Assembly (NCBI RefSeq): GCF_013359865.1
Contig: NZ_JABMCE010000069.1
Span: 52,959 to 116,958 of the forward strand
Length of the DNA: 64,000 nucleotides
Reading direction: 5' to 3'
Source: Curtobacterium pusillum
GTDB lineage: Bacteria; Actinomycetota; Actinomycetes; Actinomycetales; Microbacteriaceae
In this document: one piece after another, positions 8,985 through 18,578 of the stretch
How the letters are laid out: every line of letters begins with the position of its first letter
How positions within the stretch are numbered: the stretch's first letter is position 1
Position numbers and translations under genes: made by a program
Notes under the pieces: generated by a model
What the model was told of the DNA's origin: nothing
What the model saw: the letters and a program-made list of their open reading frames with translations, nothing else
The model's database searches: none

Positions 8985-9035
8985 TTGCAGACGCTGCAAC
9001 TTTACACCAAGAGCACGTTTGCTGCCAACGCAAAC
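8985..9035 (-). promoter_or_regulatory. MFS efflux promoter with two candidate TetR operators
   Basis: On the minus strand TTGGCA (9028-9023) and TAAAGT (9004-8999) are 18 nt apart. The inverted repeat GTTTGC-N7-GCAAAC (9017-9035) covers the -35, and a second, TTGCAG-ACG-CTGCAA (8985-8999), begins at the -10 and covers the probable start of transcription. Either could bind the TetR regulator encoded downstream. The 265-bp gap contains nothing else except the nadE hairpin. Confidence 0.65.
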
Positions 9036-9098
9036 TTTCCCATCGTGCATGTTTGGTGAACACCCTCACAGGTATCGGCTCCGGACGCGTCGACGCAC

Positions 9099-9137
9099 AG
9101 GAGGCGCGGTGCGGGTCGGACCCGCACCGCGCCTCCT
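9099..9137. terminator. Hairpin after nadE, GGAGGCGCGG repeat family
   Basis: AGGAGGCGCGGTGCGGGT and its exact reverse complement make an 18-bp stem with the 3-nt loop CGG. It lies 21 bp downstream of the nadE stop (minus strand) and upstream of the efflux promoter, consistent with termination of nadE. Confidence 0.82.
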
Positions 9138-9158
9138 GGAGGTCGGTCGTGTGAGCGC

Positions 9159-9986
9159 CTACGCGCCGACACGCCACCAGTCGTCGAAGGGCGTCGCCGG
9201 GACCTGGCGCTTGTGCTCCGTGGCACGGTAGCGGGACTCGATCGCCTCGGCGACCTCGACCGGCACGTCGTGGCCCTGCAGGTAGGCGTCGATCTCGGCA
9301 TAGGCGAGGCCCAGGTTCGCTTCGTCCGTCTGACCGGGCAGGTCGTCGAGCAGGTCCGCCGTCGGCGCCTTCTCGTAGAGCCGAGCCGGAGCACCGAGGT
9401 ACTCGAGGAGCTGGCGCCCCTGGGTCTTCGTCAGGCCGGTGAGGGGCGTGATGTCCACGCCGCCGTCGCCGTACTTCGTGAAGAAGCCCGTCACGGCCTC
9501 GGCCGCGTGGTCGGTGCCGACGACGAGGAGCCCGCGCTGCCCGGCGATCGCGTACTGGGCGACCATCCGCATGCGGGCCTTCACGTTGCCCTTCACGAAG
9601 TCGCTCAGCTCGACGCCGGACGCCAGGGTGTCCCGGACGACGCCGTCGACGCCGTGCTCGATGTTCACGGTGATGCCGGGGTCGGCCGCGATGAACTGCA
9701 GGGCGAGCTGGGCATCGTCCTCGTCGGCCTGCACGCGGTAGGGCATGCGGACGGTGGTGAACTCGGCCGGGTGTCCCTCGGCCCGGAGTGACTCGACGGC
9801 GAGCTGCGTCAGGCGACCGGCGAGCGTGGAGTCCTGGCCGCCGCTGATCGCGAGCAGGTAGCCCGCGGCACCGGTGGTGAGCAGGTAGTCGCGGAGGAAC
9901 CCGACGCGCCGCGCGACCTCCCGCTCCGGGTCGATGGTCGGCTGGACGTTGAGGTCCGCTGCGATGGCGGCTTGGAGTTCACGCAC
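9159..9986 (-). CDS. nadE: Ammonia-dependent NAD+ synthetase
   Basis: Last step of NAD biosynthesis: amidation of nicotinate adenine dinucleotide with ammonia and ATP. The 275-aa product matches the length of the Escherichia coli enzyme. The ATP-pyrophosphatase P-loop SGGQDS is near residue 50, and the conserved [12 protein letters not shown] and [13 protein letters not shown] segments of the family follow. There is no glutaminase domain. I chose the GTG at 9986 because it gives the family length and because GATACT ends 6 nt before it, the same spacing as other probable leaderless promoters here; a GTG 21 bp upstream is possible. Monocistronic, closed by a hairpin. Confidence 0.94.
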   Translation of the reverse strand: MRELQAAIAADLNVQPTIDPEREVARRVGFLRDYLLTTGAAGYLLAISGGQDSTLAGRLTQLAVESLRAEGHPAEFTTVRMPYRVQADEDDAQLALQFIAADPGITVNIEHGVDGVVRDTLASGVELSDFVKGNVKARMRMVAQYAIAGQRGLLVVGTDHAAEAVTGFFTKYGDGGVDITPLTGLTKTQGRQLLEYLGAPARLYEKAPTADLLDDLPGQTDEANLGLAYAEIDAYLQGHDVPVEVAEAIESRYRATEHKRQVPATPFDDWWRVGA

Positions 9987-10040
9987 CACCCCAGTATCCC
10001 GCTGCACCGTGCCGGTGAACAGTCTCGATCAGTTCGATCG

Positions 10041-10069
10041 TTGACAGTTAGCTCTCGAACGGTTAGAGT
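10041..10069 (+). promoter_or_regulatory. Strong promoter of marR, probably leaderless
   Basis: Consensus -35 TTGACA (10041-10046), 17-nt spacer, -10 TAGAGT (10064-10069). The ATG follows 7 nt later, so transcription should start at or next to the start codon. The spacer and -10 contain CTCT-N9-AGAG and two GTTAG words, which may be the autoregulatory MarR site. Confidence 0.75.
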
Positions 10070-10076
10070 TCTGATC

Positions 10077-10520
10077 ATGACGCAGCAGGCACCCCGGTTC
10101 GACTCGCCCCTCCAGCAGATGCGCTGGATCGGGTGGGCGCAGCGCAAGGCGGCCGAGGAGTGGGTCCGCGAACGCGACCTCACCCAGGAGCAGAGCTTCG
10201 TGCTCGGGTACCTGCAGCGCACGCCCGGCGTGATCCAGCGGGACATCGCCGAGATCACCCGGACGAGTGCGGCCAGCGTCTCGAGCCTCCTGCAGGGGCT
10301 CGAGCGTCGCGGGCTCGTCGAACGCCGGGCGGACGCCGAGAACGCCCGGACGAAGCGTGTCTTCGCCACCGACGAGGGGATCGCCCTCATCGCCGGGTTC
10401 GAGGACGCCATGACCGCCCTCGACGACGTCCTGCTCGCGCCGCTCGACGCGGACGAGCGGTCCACACTGCAGGCCCTCCTGCAGAAGGTGACCGCCGAGC
10501 TGCCGGAACCCACCCGCTAG
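10077..10520 (+). CDS. MarR family transcriptional regulator
   Basis: Small winged-helix regulator, 147 aa. The central DNA-binding domain includes the recognition-helix region ITRTSAASVSSLLQGLERRG (about residues 60-80), followed by a wing with basic residues. Transcribed in the same direction as, and 130 bp before, a MATE efflux gene, so it most likely controls that transporter. The ATG at 10077 is almost leaderless behind a near-consensus promoter. The gap to the MATE gene contains a half copy of the GCGCCTCCAGG repeat near 10529. Ligand unknown. Confidence 0.9.
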   Translation: MTQQAPRFDSPLQQMRWIGWAQRKAAEEWVRERDLTQEQSFVLGYLQRTPGVIQRDIAEITRTSAASVSSLLQGLERRGLVERRADAENARTKRVFATDEGIALIAGFEDAMTALDDVLLAPLDADERSTLQALLQKVTAELPEPTR

Positions 10521-10650
10521 CGCACCCCGCGCCTCCAGGCCGCCGAAGGCCCGCCGGAGGCCCGACCCACCGACTCGACGGCACCCGCCGATCGTGCGCT
10601 CCACGCTGCCCGGAACCGGGCGGCGCAGCCCTGCCCAGAAGGAGGCAGCC

Positions 10651-12093
10651 ATGAGCACCACCACCGAAGACCCCACCCTCGACACCGCCGCGGCGAAGAA
10701 CCGCTGGTACCTGTCCGCCGCCCCCATCGGACGTGCGCTCGTGCACCTCTGCGTGCCGATGGCCGCCGCGATGGTCGTCAGCGCCGTCTACAACGTCATC
10801 AACGCCGGCTTCATCGGCTCGCAGCACGACACGTCGCTGCTCGCCGCGATCACCTTCGGCACCCCGCTCCTCGGCATCATCATGGCCGTCGGCGGCGTGT
10901 TCGGCGTCGGCGGCAGCGCGCTCATGTCCCGCATGCTCGGAGCATCCGAGCACGACCCCGCGAAGGCGCAGGACATCAAGCGTGTGGCCTCCTTCGCGCT
11001 GTGGGGAGCCGTCGTCACGGGAGCCGTCCTCGCCGTGGTCGGCCTCGTGTTCCTGCAGCCACTCGTCGCCGTGCTGGGCGCCGACGAGGCCGCGGTCCCC
11101 GCCACCAGCGCGTACGTGGCCGTGATGCTCGCGTTCGTCCCCGTGCTGGTAGCGTCGTTCGCCCTCGAGCAGATCGTCCGCTCCGAGGGGGCTGCGCGCC
11201 AGGCGATGATCGGACTCATCCTGTCGACCGTCGGCAACCTGGTGTTCGACGTGCTCTTCATCCTGGTGCTGCACTGGGGAGTCGCGGGCGCTGCACTGGC
11301 GATCGGGCTCGGCAACATGGTGTCGATCGGCTACTGGATCGTCTGGCTGCAGCGGAACAGCGAGAACGTCAGCTTCGCGCCGAGGTGGTTCACGCTCCGC
11401 CCCGACATCCTCAGGGGCGTGTTCGGTGTGGGCGCCGGGGAGCTCCTGCAGTCCGGGTTCCTCATCGTGACGACGCTCGTGCTCAACAACCTCGCCGCCG
11501 GGTACGGCGACGACCCGCTGGCCGCGATGGGCGTCGCGGTCCGCATCGCCCAGGTGCCCGAGTTCCTCGTGATGGGCGTCACGATCGGCGTCCTGCCGCT
11601 GCTCGCCTACGCGTTCGGCAAGGGGGACGGCGTGCGGCTCCGCGCGGCGCTCCGCAGTGCGGCGTTCACGGTCGGCACGATCGTCCTGGTGTTCTCCGGC
11701 ACGGTGTTCGTCTTCCGCGAGCAGGTCTTCACGATCTTCTCCGGCGACCACTCGGTCCTCGCGATCGGCCTGACGATCCTCACCGCCCAGCTCGTCGCCA
11801 CCATCGTGAACGGGTTCACGGGGCTGCTCACCTCGCTGTTCCAGGCGACCGGCATGGTGCTGCCCGCGATGGTTCTGTCGATGGCGCAGGGCGTGCTCTT
11901 CATCCCGATCGTCATCGTCGGGAACCTGTGGTTCGGGCTCGCCGGGATCATCTGGGCGCTGACCGTGACCGAGGTGCTCGTGTTCGTCGCCGCGGTCGTG
12001 CTCTGGGTCGCATCCCGGGGTCGGATCGCCCGCGGACTCGCCGAGGGGTCGCCGGAGCGGGCCGAGGCCACGCTCGTGGAAGCGGCCGTCTGA
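10651..12093 (+). CDS. MATE family efflux transporter
   Basis: Cation-coupled multidrug or toxin exporter of the MATE family, 480 aa, about twelve membrane helices in two six-helix bundles (first half about 25-240, second 250-460). The N-terminal segment PIGRALVHLCVPMAAAMVVS and the duplicated helix pattern are typical, as is the conserved Pro/Gly-rich helix start. The ATG at 10651 has a strong AAGGAGG site, which excludes a longer frame. It follows a MarR-type gene and is probably under its control. Substrate unknown. Confidence 0.92.
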   Translation: MSTTTEDPTLDTAAAKNRWYLSAAPIGRALVHLCVPMAAAMVVSAVYNVINAGFIGSQHDTSLLAAITFGTPLLGIIMAVGGVFGVGGSALMSRMLGASEHDPAKAQDIKRVASFALWGAVVTGAVLAVVGLVFLQPLVAVLGADEAAVPATSAYVAVMLAFVPVLVASFALEQIVRSEGAARQAMIGLILSTVGNLVFDVLFILVLHWGVAGAALAIGLGNMVSIGYWIVWLQRNSENVSFAPRWFTLRPDILRGVFGVGAGELLQSGFLIVTTLVLNNLAAGYGDDPLAAMGVAVRIAQVPEFLVMGVTIGVLPLLAYAFGKGDGVRLRAALRSAAFTVGTIVLVFSGTVFVFREQVFTIFSGDHSVLAIGLTILTAQLVATIVNGFTGLLTSLFQATGMVLPAMVLSMAQGVLFIPIVIVGNLWFGLAGIIWALTVTEVLVFVAAVVLWVASRGRIARGLAEGSPERAEATLVEAAV

Positions 12094-12430
12094 CCGACGG
12101 CGGGCCGGTCGGCGGAACTCCACGTGAGACGGCTCGTCGGGAGGCCCCCGAACTGGGGAGACCGATCTGTCTGTCCACACTTCTGCGGACCGCTACAGTG
12201 GACATCGTCAGCGAGTCGCACCCGACCGGCGCTCCCCCGCCGGGACTCGCAGCGAGCATCGACGCTCCGGCCCTCGAGCGCTTCCCCTGCGGCTCGAGCC
12301 GGAGCGCGATGGCCCCGTCGGCCGTCCCGCCGCGACAGCGCCGATTCGACAGCGCACCCGTCGATCAACGCGTGCGGTGTCGGGCGACGGCCCCGGCGGA
12401 ACGCGACGGCCCCGGCGTCCGACGTCGAGA
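12094..12430. other. 337-bp convergent intergenic gap
   Basis: Between the ends of the MATE and argG genes. I see no convincing gene or RNA. The only structure is a 15-bp direct repeat GCGACGGCCCCGGCG near 12387 and 12406. A weak TACAGT box at 12194 has no start codon or good -35 with it. Confidence 0.5.
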
Positions 12431-13876
<1,446 letters not shown>

Positions 13877-13879
13877 TCA

Positions 13880-13885
13880 ATCGTA
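13880..13885 (-). promoter_or_regulatory. -10 box of argG, leaderless layout
   Basis: TACGAT on the minus strand, followed by six bases and then the GTG start. No clear ribosome site exists, which supports a transcript starting at the GTG. No ARG-box palindrome was recognised. Confidence 0.55.
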
Positions 13886-13905
13886 CGGGGCGCGCGGGGG
13901 TCACT

Positions 13906-13923
13906 ACCGTCCAGCACGACGGT
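13906..13923 (-). terminator. Weak hairpin after MFS gene
   Basis: ACCGTC-N6-GACGGT, a 6-bp stem 9 bp beyond the stop of the MFS gene on the minus strand. Short and without a T-run; only a possible terminator between this gene and the argG promoter. Confidence 0.4.
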
Positions 13924-13931
13924 CGTGGGGA

Positions 13932-15329
13932 TCAGCGGCGGGGCACGACGTGCTTGAGCGTGCGGTCGGCGACCGTCAGCACGAACAGGATGCCGGCCGC
14001 GATCAGCATGAAGACCGCGAGCTCGTGCAGACCGCCGGTCGTGGCCCGGTCCCCGAAGAACGCTGCGCCTCCGGACGACGCGAGCATCGCTCCGAGGTAC
14101 ATGAACGTCCGGAGCAGCCCCGAGGACGCTCCGATCCGCTCGGGGTCCGCCTGGTGGAAGAGGGTGTTCTGGATCGCCAGGTTCACGAGGCCCTGCGGGA
14201 TGCCGAACAGGATCCCGATGACGACGAGCGACCAGATCGCCGCGTCGGCGCGGACGAACAGCAGCAGCGCGCAGGCGACGAGCTGGAACACCGCACCGAC
14301 GACGAGCTTCATCCGGACCTCTGGTCGCCGTCCGGTCAGGGTGGACACGAGGATCCCGGTGGCGAACACGGGCAGCAGGATGAGCCCCGTGGCGGAGGCG
14401 CTCAGCCCGCGCCCGTCCTCCATCCACTGCGTGACGCCGTAGAGGAACGAGTACGACACCGTCGCCGCGACGACCCCGCGGGCGTAGGTGACGAGCAGCG
14501 GGAGGTTGCCGGCGAACACCCGCACGTCGATGAACGGGTCGGCGGTGCGGAGCTCCCGGACGGCGAACCCGGCGGCCGCGAGCACGGTGACGCCCAGCAG
14601 CCACAGGGTCGTGACCTCGAGGTCCATGAGGTACAGCAGCAGGGACACGAGCGTCGTGGCGAAGAGGAGGATGCCGACGAGGTCCAGCCGGAAGCGCTTC
14701 GGTGCCGCAGCGGCGCCACCGGTCTCGAGCGCCGTGTGTCGCGGCAGCACGAGCACGCCGAGCACGATGCACGCGAGGCCGAGCGGGATGTTGATGGTGA
14801 ACGTGGTGCGCCAGCCTCCCATCCCGATGAGCAGCCCGCCGAGCGTCGGGCCCACCACCGCGATCGTCTGCGTGGCGACGGACAGCGCGGTGAGCACGCC
14901 GGCGGGCGAGGCGATGCCGGTGCGCGCCGATTCGCTGCGGATCAGGTACATGGACGCGGGGTACCCGGCGCACGTCCCGAACCCGAGCACGACCCGCGCG
15001 ACGATGAGCACGCCGATGTTCGGCGCGACGGTTCCGATCACACCGGCGACGAGCGTCAGGAACGCTCCGACGAGGAACAACCGGCGCGGGCCGAACGCAT
15101 CGACGAGCCGGCCGACGAGCGGCTGCCCGATCGAGGTCGCGAGGTACAGCGACGACACGAGCCACGCGGTCTCGGATGCCGGGGCGCCGAACGCTGCGGC
15201 GATCGGGACGAGGGCGACGGCGATGATCGACGAGTTGATCGGGTTGAGGATCGACCCGAGCATCATCGGGGCGAGCAGCCGCCGGTCGAACCGGTCCGCG
15301 CGGGGGCGATGCTCGGAGACGGCCGTCAC
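13932..15329 (-). CDS. MFS transporter, DHA2-like drug exporter
   Basis: Major facilitator of 465 aa with about 14 predicted helices and no long inserted loop, unlike the DHA2 protein at 6.7-8.9 kb. The N-terminal half contains LLAPMMLGSILNPINSSIIA in helix 1, LAPMMLG.. repeats, and the motif A region VGRLVDAFGPRRLFLVG near residues 70-86. The start is GTG 15329, which overlaps the marR stop as GTGA, so the two genes are translationally coupled. This pairing suggests regulation by that MarR protein. Substrate unknown. Confidence 0.9.
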   Translation of the reverse strand: MTAVSEHRPRADRFDRRLLAPMMLGSILNPINSSIIAVALVPIAAAFGAPASETAWLVSSLYLATSIGQPLVGRLVDAFGPRRLFLVGAFLTLVAGVIGTVAPNIGVLIVARVVLGFGTCAGYPASMYLIRSESARTGIASPAGVLTALSVATQTIAVVGPTLGGLLIGMGGWRTTFTINIPLGLACIVLGVLVLPRHTALETGGAAAAPKRFRLDLVGILLFATTLVSLLLYLMDLEVTTLWLLGVTVLAAAGFAVRELRTADPFIDVRVFAGNLPLLVTYARGVVAATVSYSFLYGVTQWMEDGRGLSASATGLILLPVFATGILVSTLTGRRPEVRMKLVVGAVFQLVACALLLFVRADAAIWSLVVIGILFGIPQGLVNLAIQNTLFHQADPERIGASSGLLRTFMYLGAMLASSGGAAFFGDRATTGGLHELAVFMLIAAGILFVLTVADRTLKHVVPRR

Positions 15330-15784
15330 CGGCGCACCATCCGTTCGATGATCGCGGCGGCGTCGATGACCGTCCGGCGTTCGGCCTCGGTGAGCGACTC
15401 GTCCATGGTCCGGACCAGCCACTCGCTCCTGACCTCGCGCAGCCCGGAGTTGCGGTGCTCGCCGGCATCGGTGAGGGTCACGATCTGCCGGCGCCCGTCG
15501 GACGGGTCGGCGCTGCGACGGATCAGCCCGAGCTCCTCGAGCCCGGCGAGGGTGACGGCCATCGACTGCGGCTTCACGCCCTCGAGCACGGCGAGCGCGG
15601 AGGCCGATGCGGCCTCCCCCTTCGCGAGGCGGGCGAGCACGGACACCTGGGATGCGGTGAGCTCGTCGCCGGAGGAGACCTCGCGCATCCGTCGACGGAG
15701 TCGGCCGACGGCGACGCGGAGGTCGATGGAGGCCCGGAGTGCGGAGGTGTCCGTGTCCGTCCCGAGCTGCAGCGGGTCGTTCAT
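15326..15784 (-). CDS. MarR family transcriptional regulator
   Basis: Winged-helix repressor of 152 aa; DNA-binding core ELTASQVSVLARLAKGEAAS then GVKPQSMAVTLAGLEELGLI and a wing RRSADPSDGRRQ, all classical MarR features. It is the first gene of a two-gene unit with an MFS exporter (GTGA overlap) and is divergent from an isochorismatase-like gene. I chose the ATG at 15784; a GTG 21 bp upstream is the alternative. The short intergenic region contains ACTGTACA and ACTGTGCA words on the minus strand that may be regulator sites shared by both directions. Confidence 0.88.
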   Translation of the reverse strand: MNDPLQLGTDTDTSALRASIDLRVAVGRLRRRMREVSSGDELTASQVSVLARLAKGEAASASALAVLEGVKPQSMAVTLAGLEELGLIRRSADPSDGRRQIVTLTDAGEHRNSGLREVRSEWLVRTMDESLTEAERRTVIDAAAIIERMVRR

Positions 15785-15849
15785 GATCGACAGTCTGCAC
15801 TGCACAGTTAGGTTTGTACAGTTCAGGCTGACGATCTATGGTGACCGTC

Positions 15850-16419
15850 ATGACCGAACACGACACCGTCCTCCTCGTCATGGACTTCCAGCACGGCATC
15901 GTCGAGCGACTCGGCAACGCCGACGTCCTCGCCGCAGCGACCCGAGCGGTCGACGCCGCCCGAACAGCCGGCATCCCCGTCTTCTTCGTCCGGGTGGCGT
16001 TCCGCCCGGGCTACCCGGAGGTCGCCGACACGAACCAGGGCTTCGCCGCCGCGAAGTCGTCCGCGGGCGACACGATGACCGAGCAGAGCGCCGCCACGCA
16101 GATCCACGCGGCGCTCGCACCCCGCCCGGAGGAGCCGGTCGTCACCAAGCGCCGGATCAGTGCGTTCACGGGCAGCGACCTCGACGTGCTGCTCCGTGGT
16201 GCGGGCGCCCGGGAGATCGTCGTCGCGGGGATCTCGACGAGCGGTGTGGTGCTGTCCACGGTGCGCCAGGCAGCGGACCTCGACTACCGGATCACCGTGC
16301 TCGGGGACGCCTGCGCCGACGGCGACCCCGAGGTGCACCGGGTCCTCACCGAGAAGGTGTTCCCGCGGCAGGCGACCGTCATCGGCACCGCTGAGTGGAT
16401 CGACACGGTCGCCGCGTAG
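15850..16419 (+). CDS. Isochorismatase-family hydrolase lacking the catalytic cysteine
   Basis: Cytoplasmic hydrolase with the isochorismatase fold, 189 aa. The catalytic Asp (LLVMDFQHG) and Lys (VVTKRRISAF) are present, but the usual nucleophilic Cys in the GxxTSxC segment is Gly (GISTSGVVLSTVR). EntB and PhzD, which cleave vinyl ethers without a Cys, show the same substitution, so this protein may not be an amidase. I chose the ATG at 15850 behind GGTGA; an in-frame ATG 12 bp upstream also exists. It is divergent from a marR-MFS pair and may be controlled by that regulator. Substrate unknown. Confidence 0.85.
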   Translation: MTEHDTVLLVMDFQHGIVERLGNADVLAAATRAVDAARTAGIPVFFVRVAFRPGYPEVADTNQGFAAAKSSAGDTMTEQSAATQIHAALAPRPEEPVVTKRRISAFTGSDLDVLLRGAGAREIVVAGISTSGVVLSTVRQAADLDYRITVLGDACADGDPEVHRVLTEKVFPRQATVIGTAEWIDTVAA

Positions 16420-16432
16420 CGCGGATCGAAGG

Positions 16433-16504
16433 TGCCCCTGGAGGGACTCGAACCCCCAACCGTTTCCTTAGGACGGAACTGCTCTTCCGTTGAGCTACAG
16501 AGGC
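16433..16504 (-). tRNA. tRNA-Arg (anticodon CCT)
   Basis: 72 nt on the minus strand folds as a cloverleaf: acceptor GCCTCTG/CAGGGGC, D stem GCTC/GAGC, anticodon loop GTCCTAA giving CCT (reads AGG), T arm with TTCGAGT, discriminator A. The 3' CCA is not encoded. The lowest anticodon-stem pair is a G-A mismatch. Confidence 0.95.
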
Positions 16505-16517
16505 TGGCCCTCCCACT

Positions 16518-17621
16518 CTAGCGGCGGAACGGCTCCAGGAAGGCGCGGAGCTCCCCGACGAACAGGTCCGGCTGTTCGAACGGCGCGAAGTGCCCGCCGC
16601 GATCGAGTTCCCGGTGGTACACGAGGTTCGTGGTCCGCTCGAGCCACTCCCTCGGTGCTCGTACGAGGTCGCCCGGGAAGACCGAGAACCCGGACGGCAC
16701 CTCGACCCGCCGTGCCATCTGCTCCGCCGGCACCGCCGCGTTGGCGTGGTACATCCGCATCGACGAACCGATGGTCCCCGTGGCCCAGTACTCGGTGAGC
16801 AGCGCGAGGACCTCGTCCCTCGTGTACACCGACCAGACGTCACCGTCGCAGCCGCTCCACGATCGGAGCTTCTCGACGATCCACGCCGCGAGCCCGGCCG
16901 GGGAGTCGTTCAGCCCGACAGCGGCGGTCTGCGGTTTCGTCCGGTGCATCATCGCGTAGGCGCCCTCGGCGGTGCGCCACCGTTCGGTCTCGGCGACGAA
17001 CGCGCGCTCGGCCTCGGACAGCAACGAGGGGTCGAGTCCGGGCCAGGGCAACCCGCCGTCGATGCGGTGCACCGCGACGACGCGATCGGGGTGGTCGAGT
17101 GCGAGGTACCGGGCGACGTGCGTCCCGATGTCGCCGCCGGAGACCGCGAACCGTTCGTACCCGAGGTCGGTCATGAGTGCGGCCCAGAGTCCGGCGACCG
17201 CGCGGGCGTCGATCGGCCGGGGCGGCGCGTCCGAGAACCCGTAGCCGGGCATGTCCGGCACGACGACGTCGAACCCGGCGTCGACGAGCATCGGGAGCAC
17301 CTTGCGGTACCGCCACCCGGAGTCCGGCCAGCCGTGTGCGAGCAGGATCGGCAGCGCCCCGGGCTCGGCGGCTCGGGCGTGGAGCACGTGGACGCCGATC
17401 CCGTCGACCCGCACGCGCCGGCTCGGCAGCGCTGCGAGCGCGGCGCGGTGCGCGTCGAAGTCGAAGCCGTCCGCCCAGTACTCGACGAGCGCCCGGAGCT
17501 CGTCGACGTCGACGCCGAGCGACCAGCCGGTCCCGACGGGAGCGTCGGGCCAACGGGTCGCGCGCAGTCGCGCGCGCAGGTCCGCGATGGTCGCGTCGTC
17601 GATCCGCGGTGTCTCCGTCAT
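16518..17621 (-). CDS. Epoxide hydrolase (alpha/beta hydrolase with EHN domain)
   Basis: Opens epoxides to diols. 367 aa with the N-terminal epoxide hydrolase domain (about residues 5-80) before the alpha/beta core. The oxyanion-hole motif HGWP is at 96-99, the nucleophile Asp164 lies in SGGDIGTH, and the catalytic His is in GGHFAPFE near residue 346. This Asp nucleophile distinguishes it from esterases. Single gene on the minus strand, ending 13 bp from tRNA-Arg; upstream lies a GGAGGCGCGG palindrome. Physiological substrate unknown. Confidence 0.92.
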   Translation of the reverse strand: MTETPRIDDATIADLRARLRATRWPDAPVGTGWSLGVDVDELRALVEYWADGFDFDAHRAALAALPSRRVRVDGIGVHVLHARAAEPGALPILLAHGWPDSGWRYRKVLPMLVDAGFDVVVPDMPGYGFSDAPPRPIDARAVAGLWAALMTDLGYERFAVSGGDIGTHVARYLALDHPDRVVAVHRIDGGLPWPGLDPSLLSEAERAFVAETERWRTAEGAYAMMHRTKPQTAAVGLNDSPAGLAAWIVEKLRSWSGCDGDVWSVYTRDEVLALLTEYWATGTIGSSMRMYHANAAVPAEQMARRVEVPSGFSVFPGDLVRAPREWLERTTNLVYHRELDRGGHFAPFEQPDLFVGELRAFLEPFRR

Positions 17622-17652
17622 GACGGCACGCTACCCAGCACCGCCGACGGAC

Positions 17653-17694
17653 GGACGGGAGGCGCGTGGCGGGCCCGCACCGCGCCTCCCGTCC
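17653..17694. repeat. Palindromic GGAGGCGCGG-family repeat between divergent genes
   Basis: Arms 17653-17673 and 17674-17694 pair over about 21 bp (GGACGGGAGGCGCG... with a 2-base offset inside). Unlike most copies it lies between two divergent gene starts, where a terminator is not needed, which argues that the family is a repeat element and not just termination hairpins. Confidence 0.8.
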
Positions 17695-17770
17695 GGCGAC
17701 GGGCGGCGCCCGACGCTTCTGGGCGGTTCCTTGGAGCGGCGGCGTGAGCCTCGTTCCCGGAGGTACCACC

Positions 17771-17890
17771 ATGACCGTTGGTCTGATCATCGGAGCGGCC
17801 GTCGCGCTGCTCGCCGTCTCGGGTGCGGCCGTCGCCCTCGTCGCCGCGGGCGTCGAAGTCGACCGAGAGGGGCTCTGCGATGTGGAGTGA
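17771..17890 (+). CDS. 39-aa single-helix membrane peptide
   Basis: Small open frame: a hydrophobic stretch of about 25 residues (VGLIIGAAVALLAVSGAAVA onward) and a short acidic tail. A strong GGAGG site lies 9 bp before the ATG. Its last 11 bp overlap the start of the PAP2 gene, so translation of the phosphatase is probably coupled to it. I do not recognise a family. It could be a membrane partner of the downstream enzymes or merely a coupling peptide; the ribosome site and overlap make it likely to be translated. Confidence 0.65.
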   Translation: MTVGLIIGAAVALLAVSGAAVALVAAGVEVDREGLCDVE

Positions 17891-18578
17891 CCTCGTCGGC
17901 CGGGTCCGCACCCCTGCGGTCGCCGGTGCGCTCGTGCTGGGTGTCGTCGTGCTCGTCACCGGCTGGACGCTCGCCGCCGTGCCGGAGGTCGGCCTCGCCG
18001 AACTCGGCGTGGACCGCTTCCTGATCGCGCACGTCCCCCCGACGGGCGTCGCGATCGCGACGACCGTCGGCATGGTCCTCGAACCCGCGGGAGGCCTCCT
18101 GCTCCTGGTGATCGTCGGCGGGGTGGTCCTGCTCCGCGGGGACCTCCGCCGGACCGGGCGGTTCCTCGTGGTCGCCGCCGTGTCGTGGCTGTCGGTCGAG
18201 CCGGTGAAGCTGCTCGTGCACCGACCTCGGCCGGTCCTGCCGGGCATCGCGGTCGTGCACGAGAGCTGGTCCTACCCGTCCGGGCACGTCGCACTGGCGA
18301 CCGCGATCGTGGCCGGCCTCGTCACGGTCACCGCCGGCCGTGCGCGCGCGCAGGTGCTCGCCGTCGGTGCCGTCCTCGTGGTCGCCGTCGCGGTCTCCCG
18401 GCTCGTGCTCGGCGTACACCACCCGAGCGACGTGGCCGCCGCCGCCGTCTGGGCGGGCGCCGTCGCCGTGGTCGTGAGCGCGCTGCTCCCGCGCCTGCCG
18501 GCGGCCCGGACGACGACGGCCCGTCACCGCACCGACCGGCAGGTCCGCGGCGTGGTCCTGGACGGGGAGTCACGGTGA
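17880..18578 (+). CDS. PAP2-family membrane phosphatase
   Basis: Integral membrane lipid phosphatase of the type 2 phosphatidic acid phosphatase family, 232 aa with about six helices. All three catalytic motifs are present: K110...RP (KLLVHRPRP), PSGH at 133-136, and SR..H..D (SRLVLGVHHPSD, about 173-184). Such enzymes dephosphorylate phosphatidate or polyprenyl pyrophosphate at the outer face of the membrane. It overlaps the upstream 39-aa peptide by 11 bp and the downstream glycosyltransferase start as GTGA, so the three form one translational unit. A role in recycling a polyprenyl carrier for the neighbouring glycosyltransferase is inference. Confidence 0.92.
   Translation: MWSDLVGRVRTPAVAGALVLGVVVLVTGWTLAAVPEVGLAELGVDRFLIAHVPPTGVAIATTVGMVLEPAGGLLLLVIVGGVVLLRGDLRRTGRFLVVAAVSWLSVEPVKLLVHRPRPVLPGIAVVHESWSYPSGHVALATAIVAGLVTVTAGRARAQVLAVGAVLVVAVAVSRLVLGVHHPSDVAAAAVWAGAVAVVVSALLPRLPAARTTTARHRTDRQVRGVVLDGESR

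Noticed and set aside
6488..9154. 888-codon plus-strand frame
   Set aside because: Lies antisense to the MFS and TetR genes; Arg/Asp/Glu-rich low-complexity product without domains.
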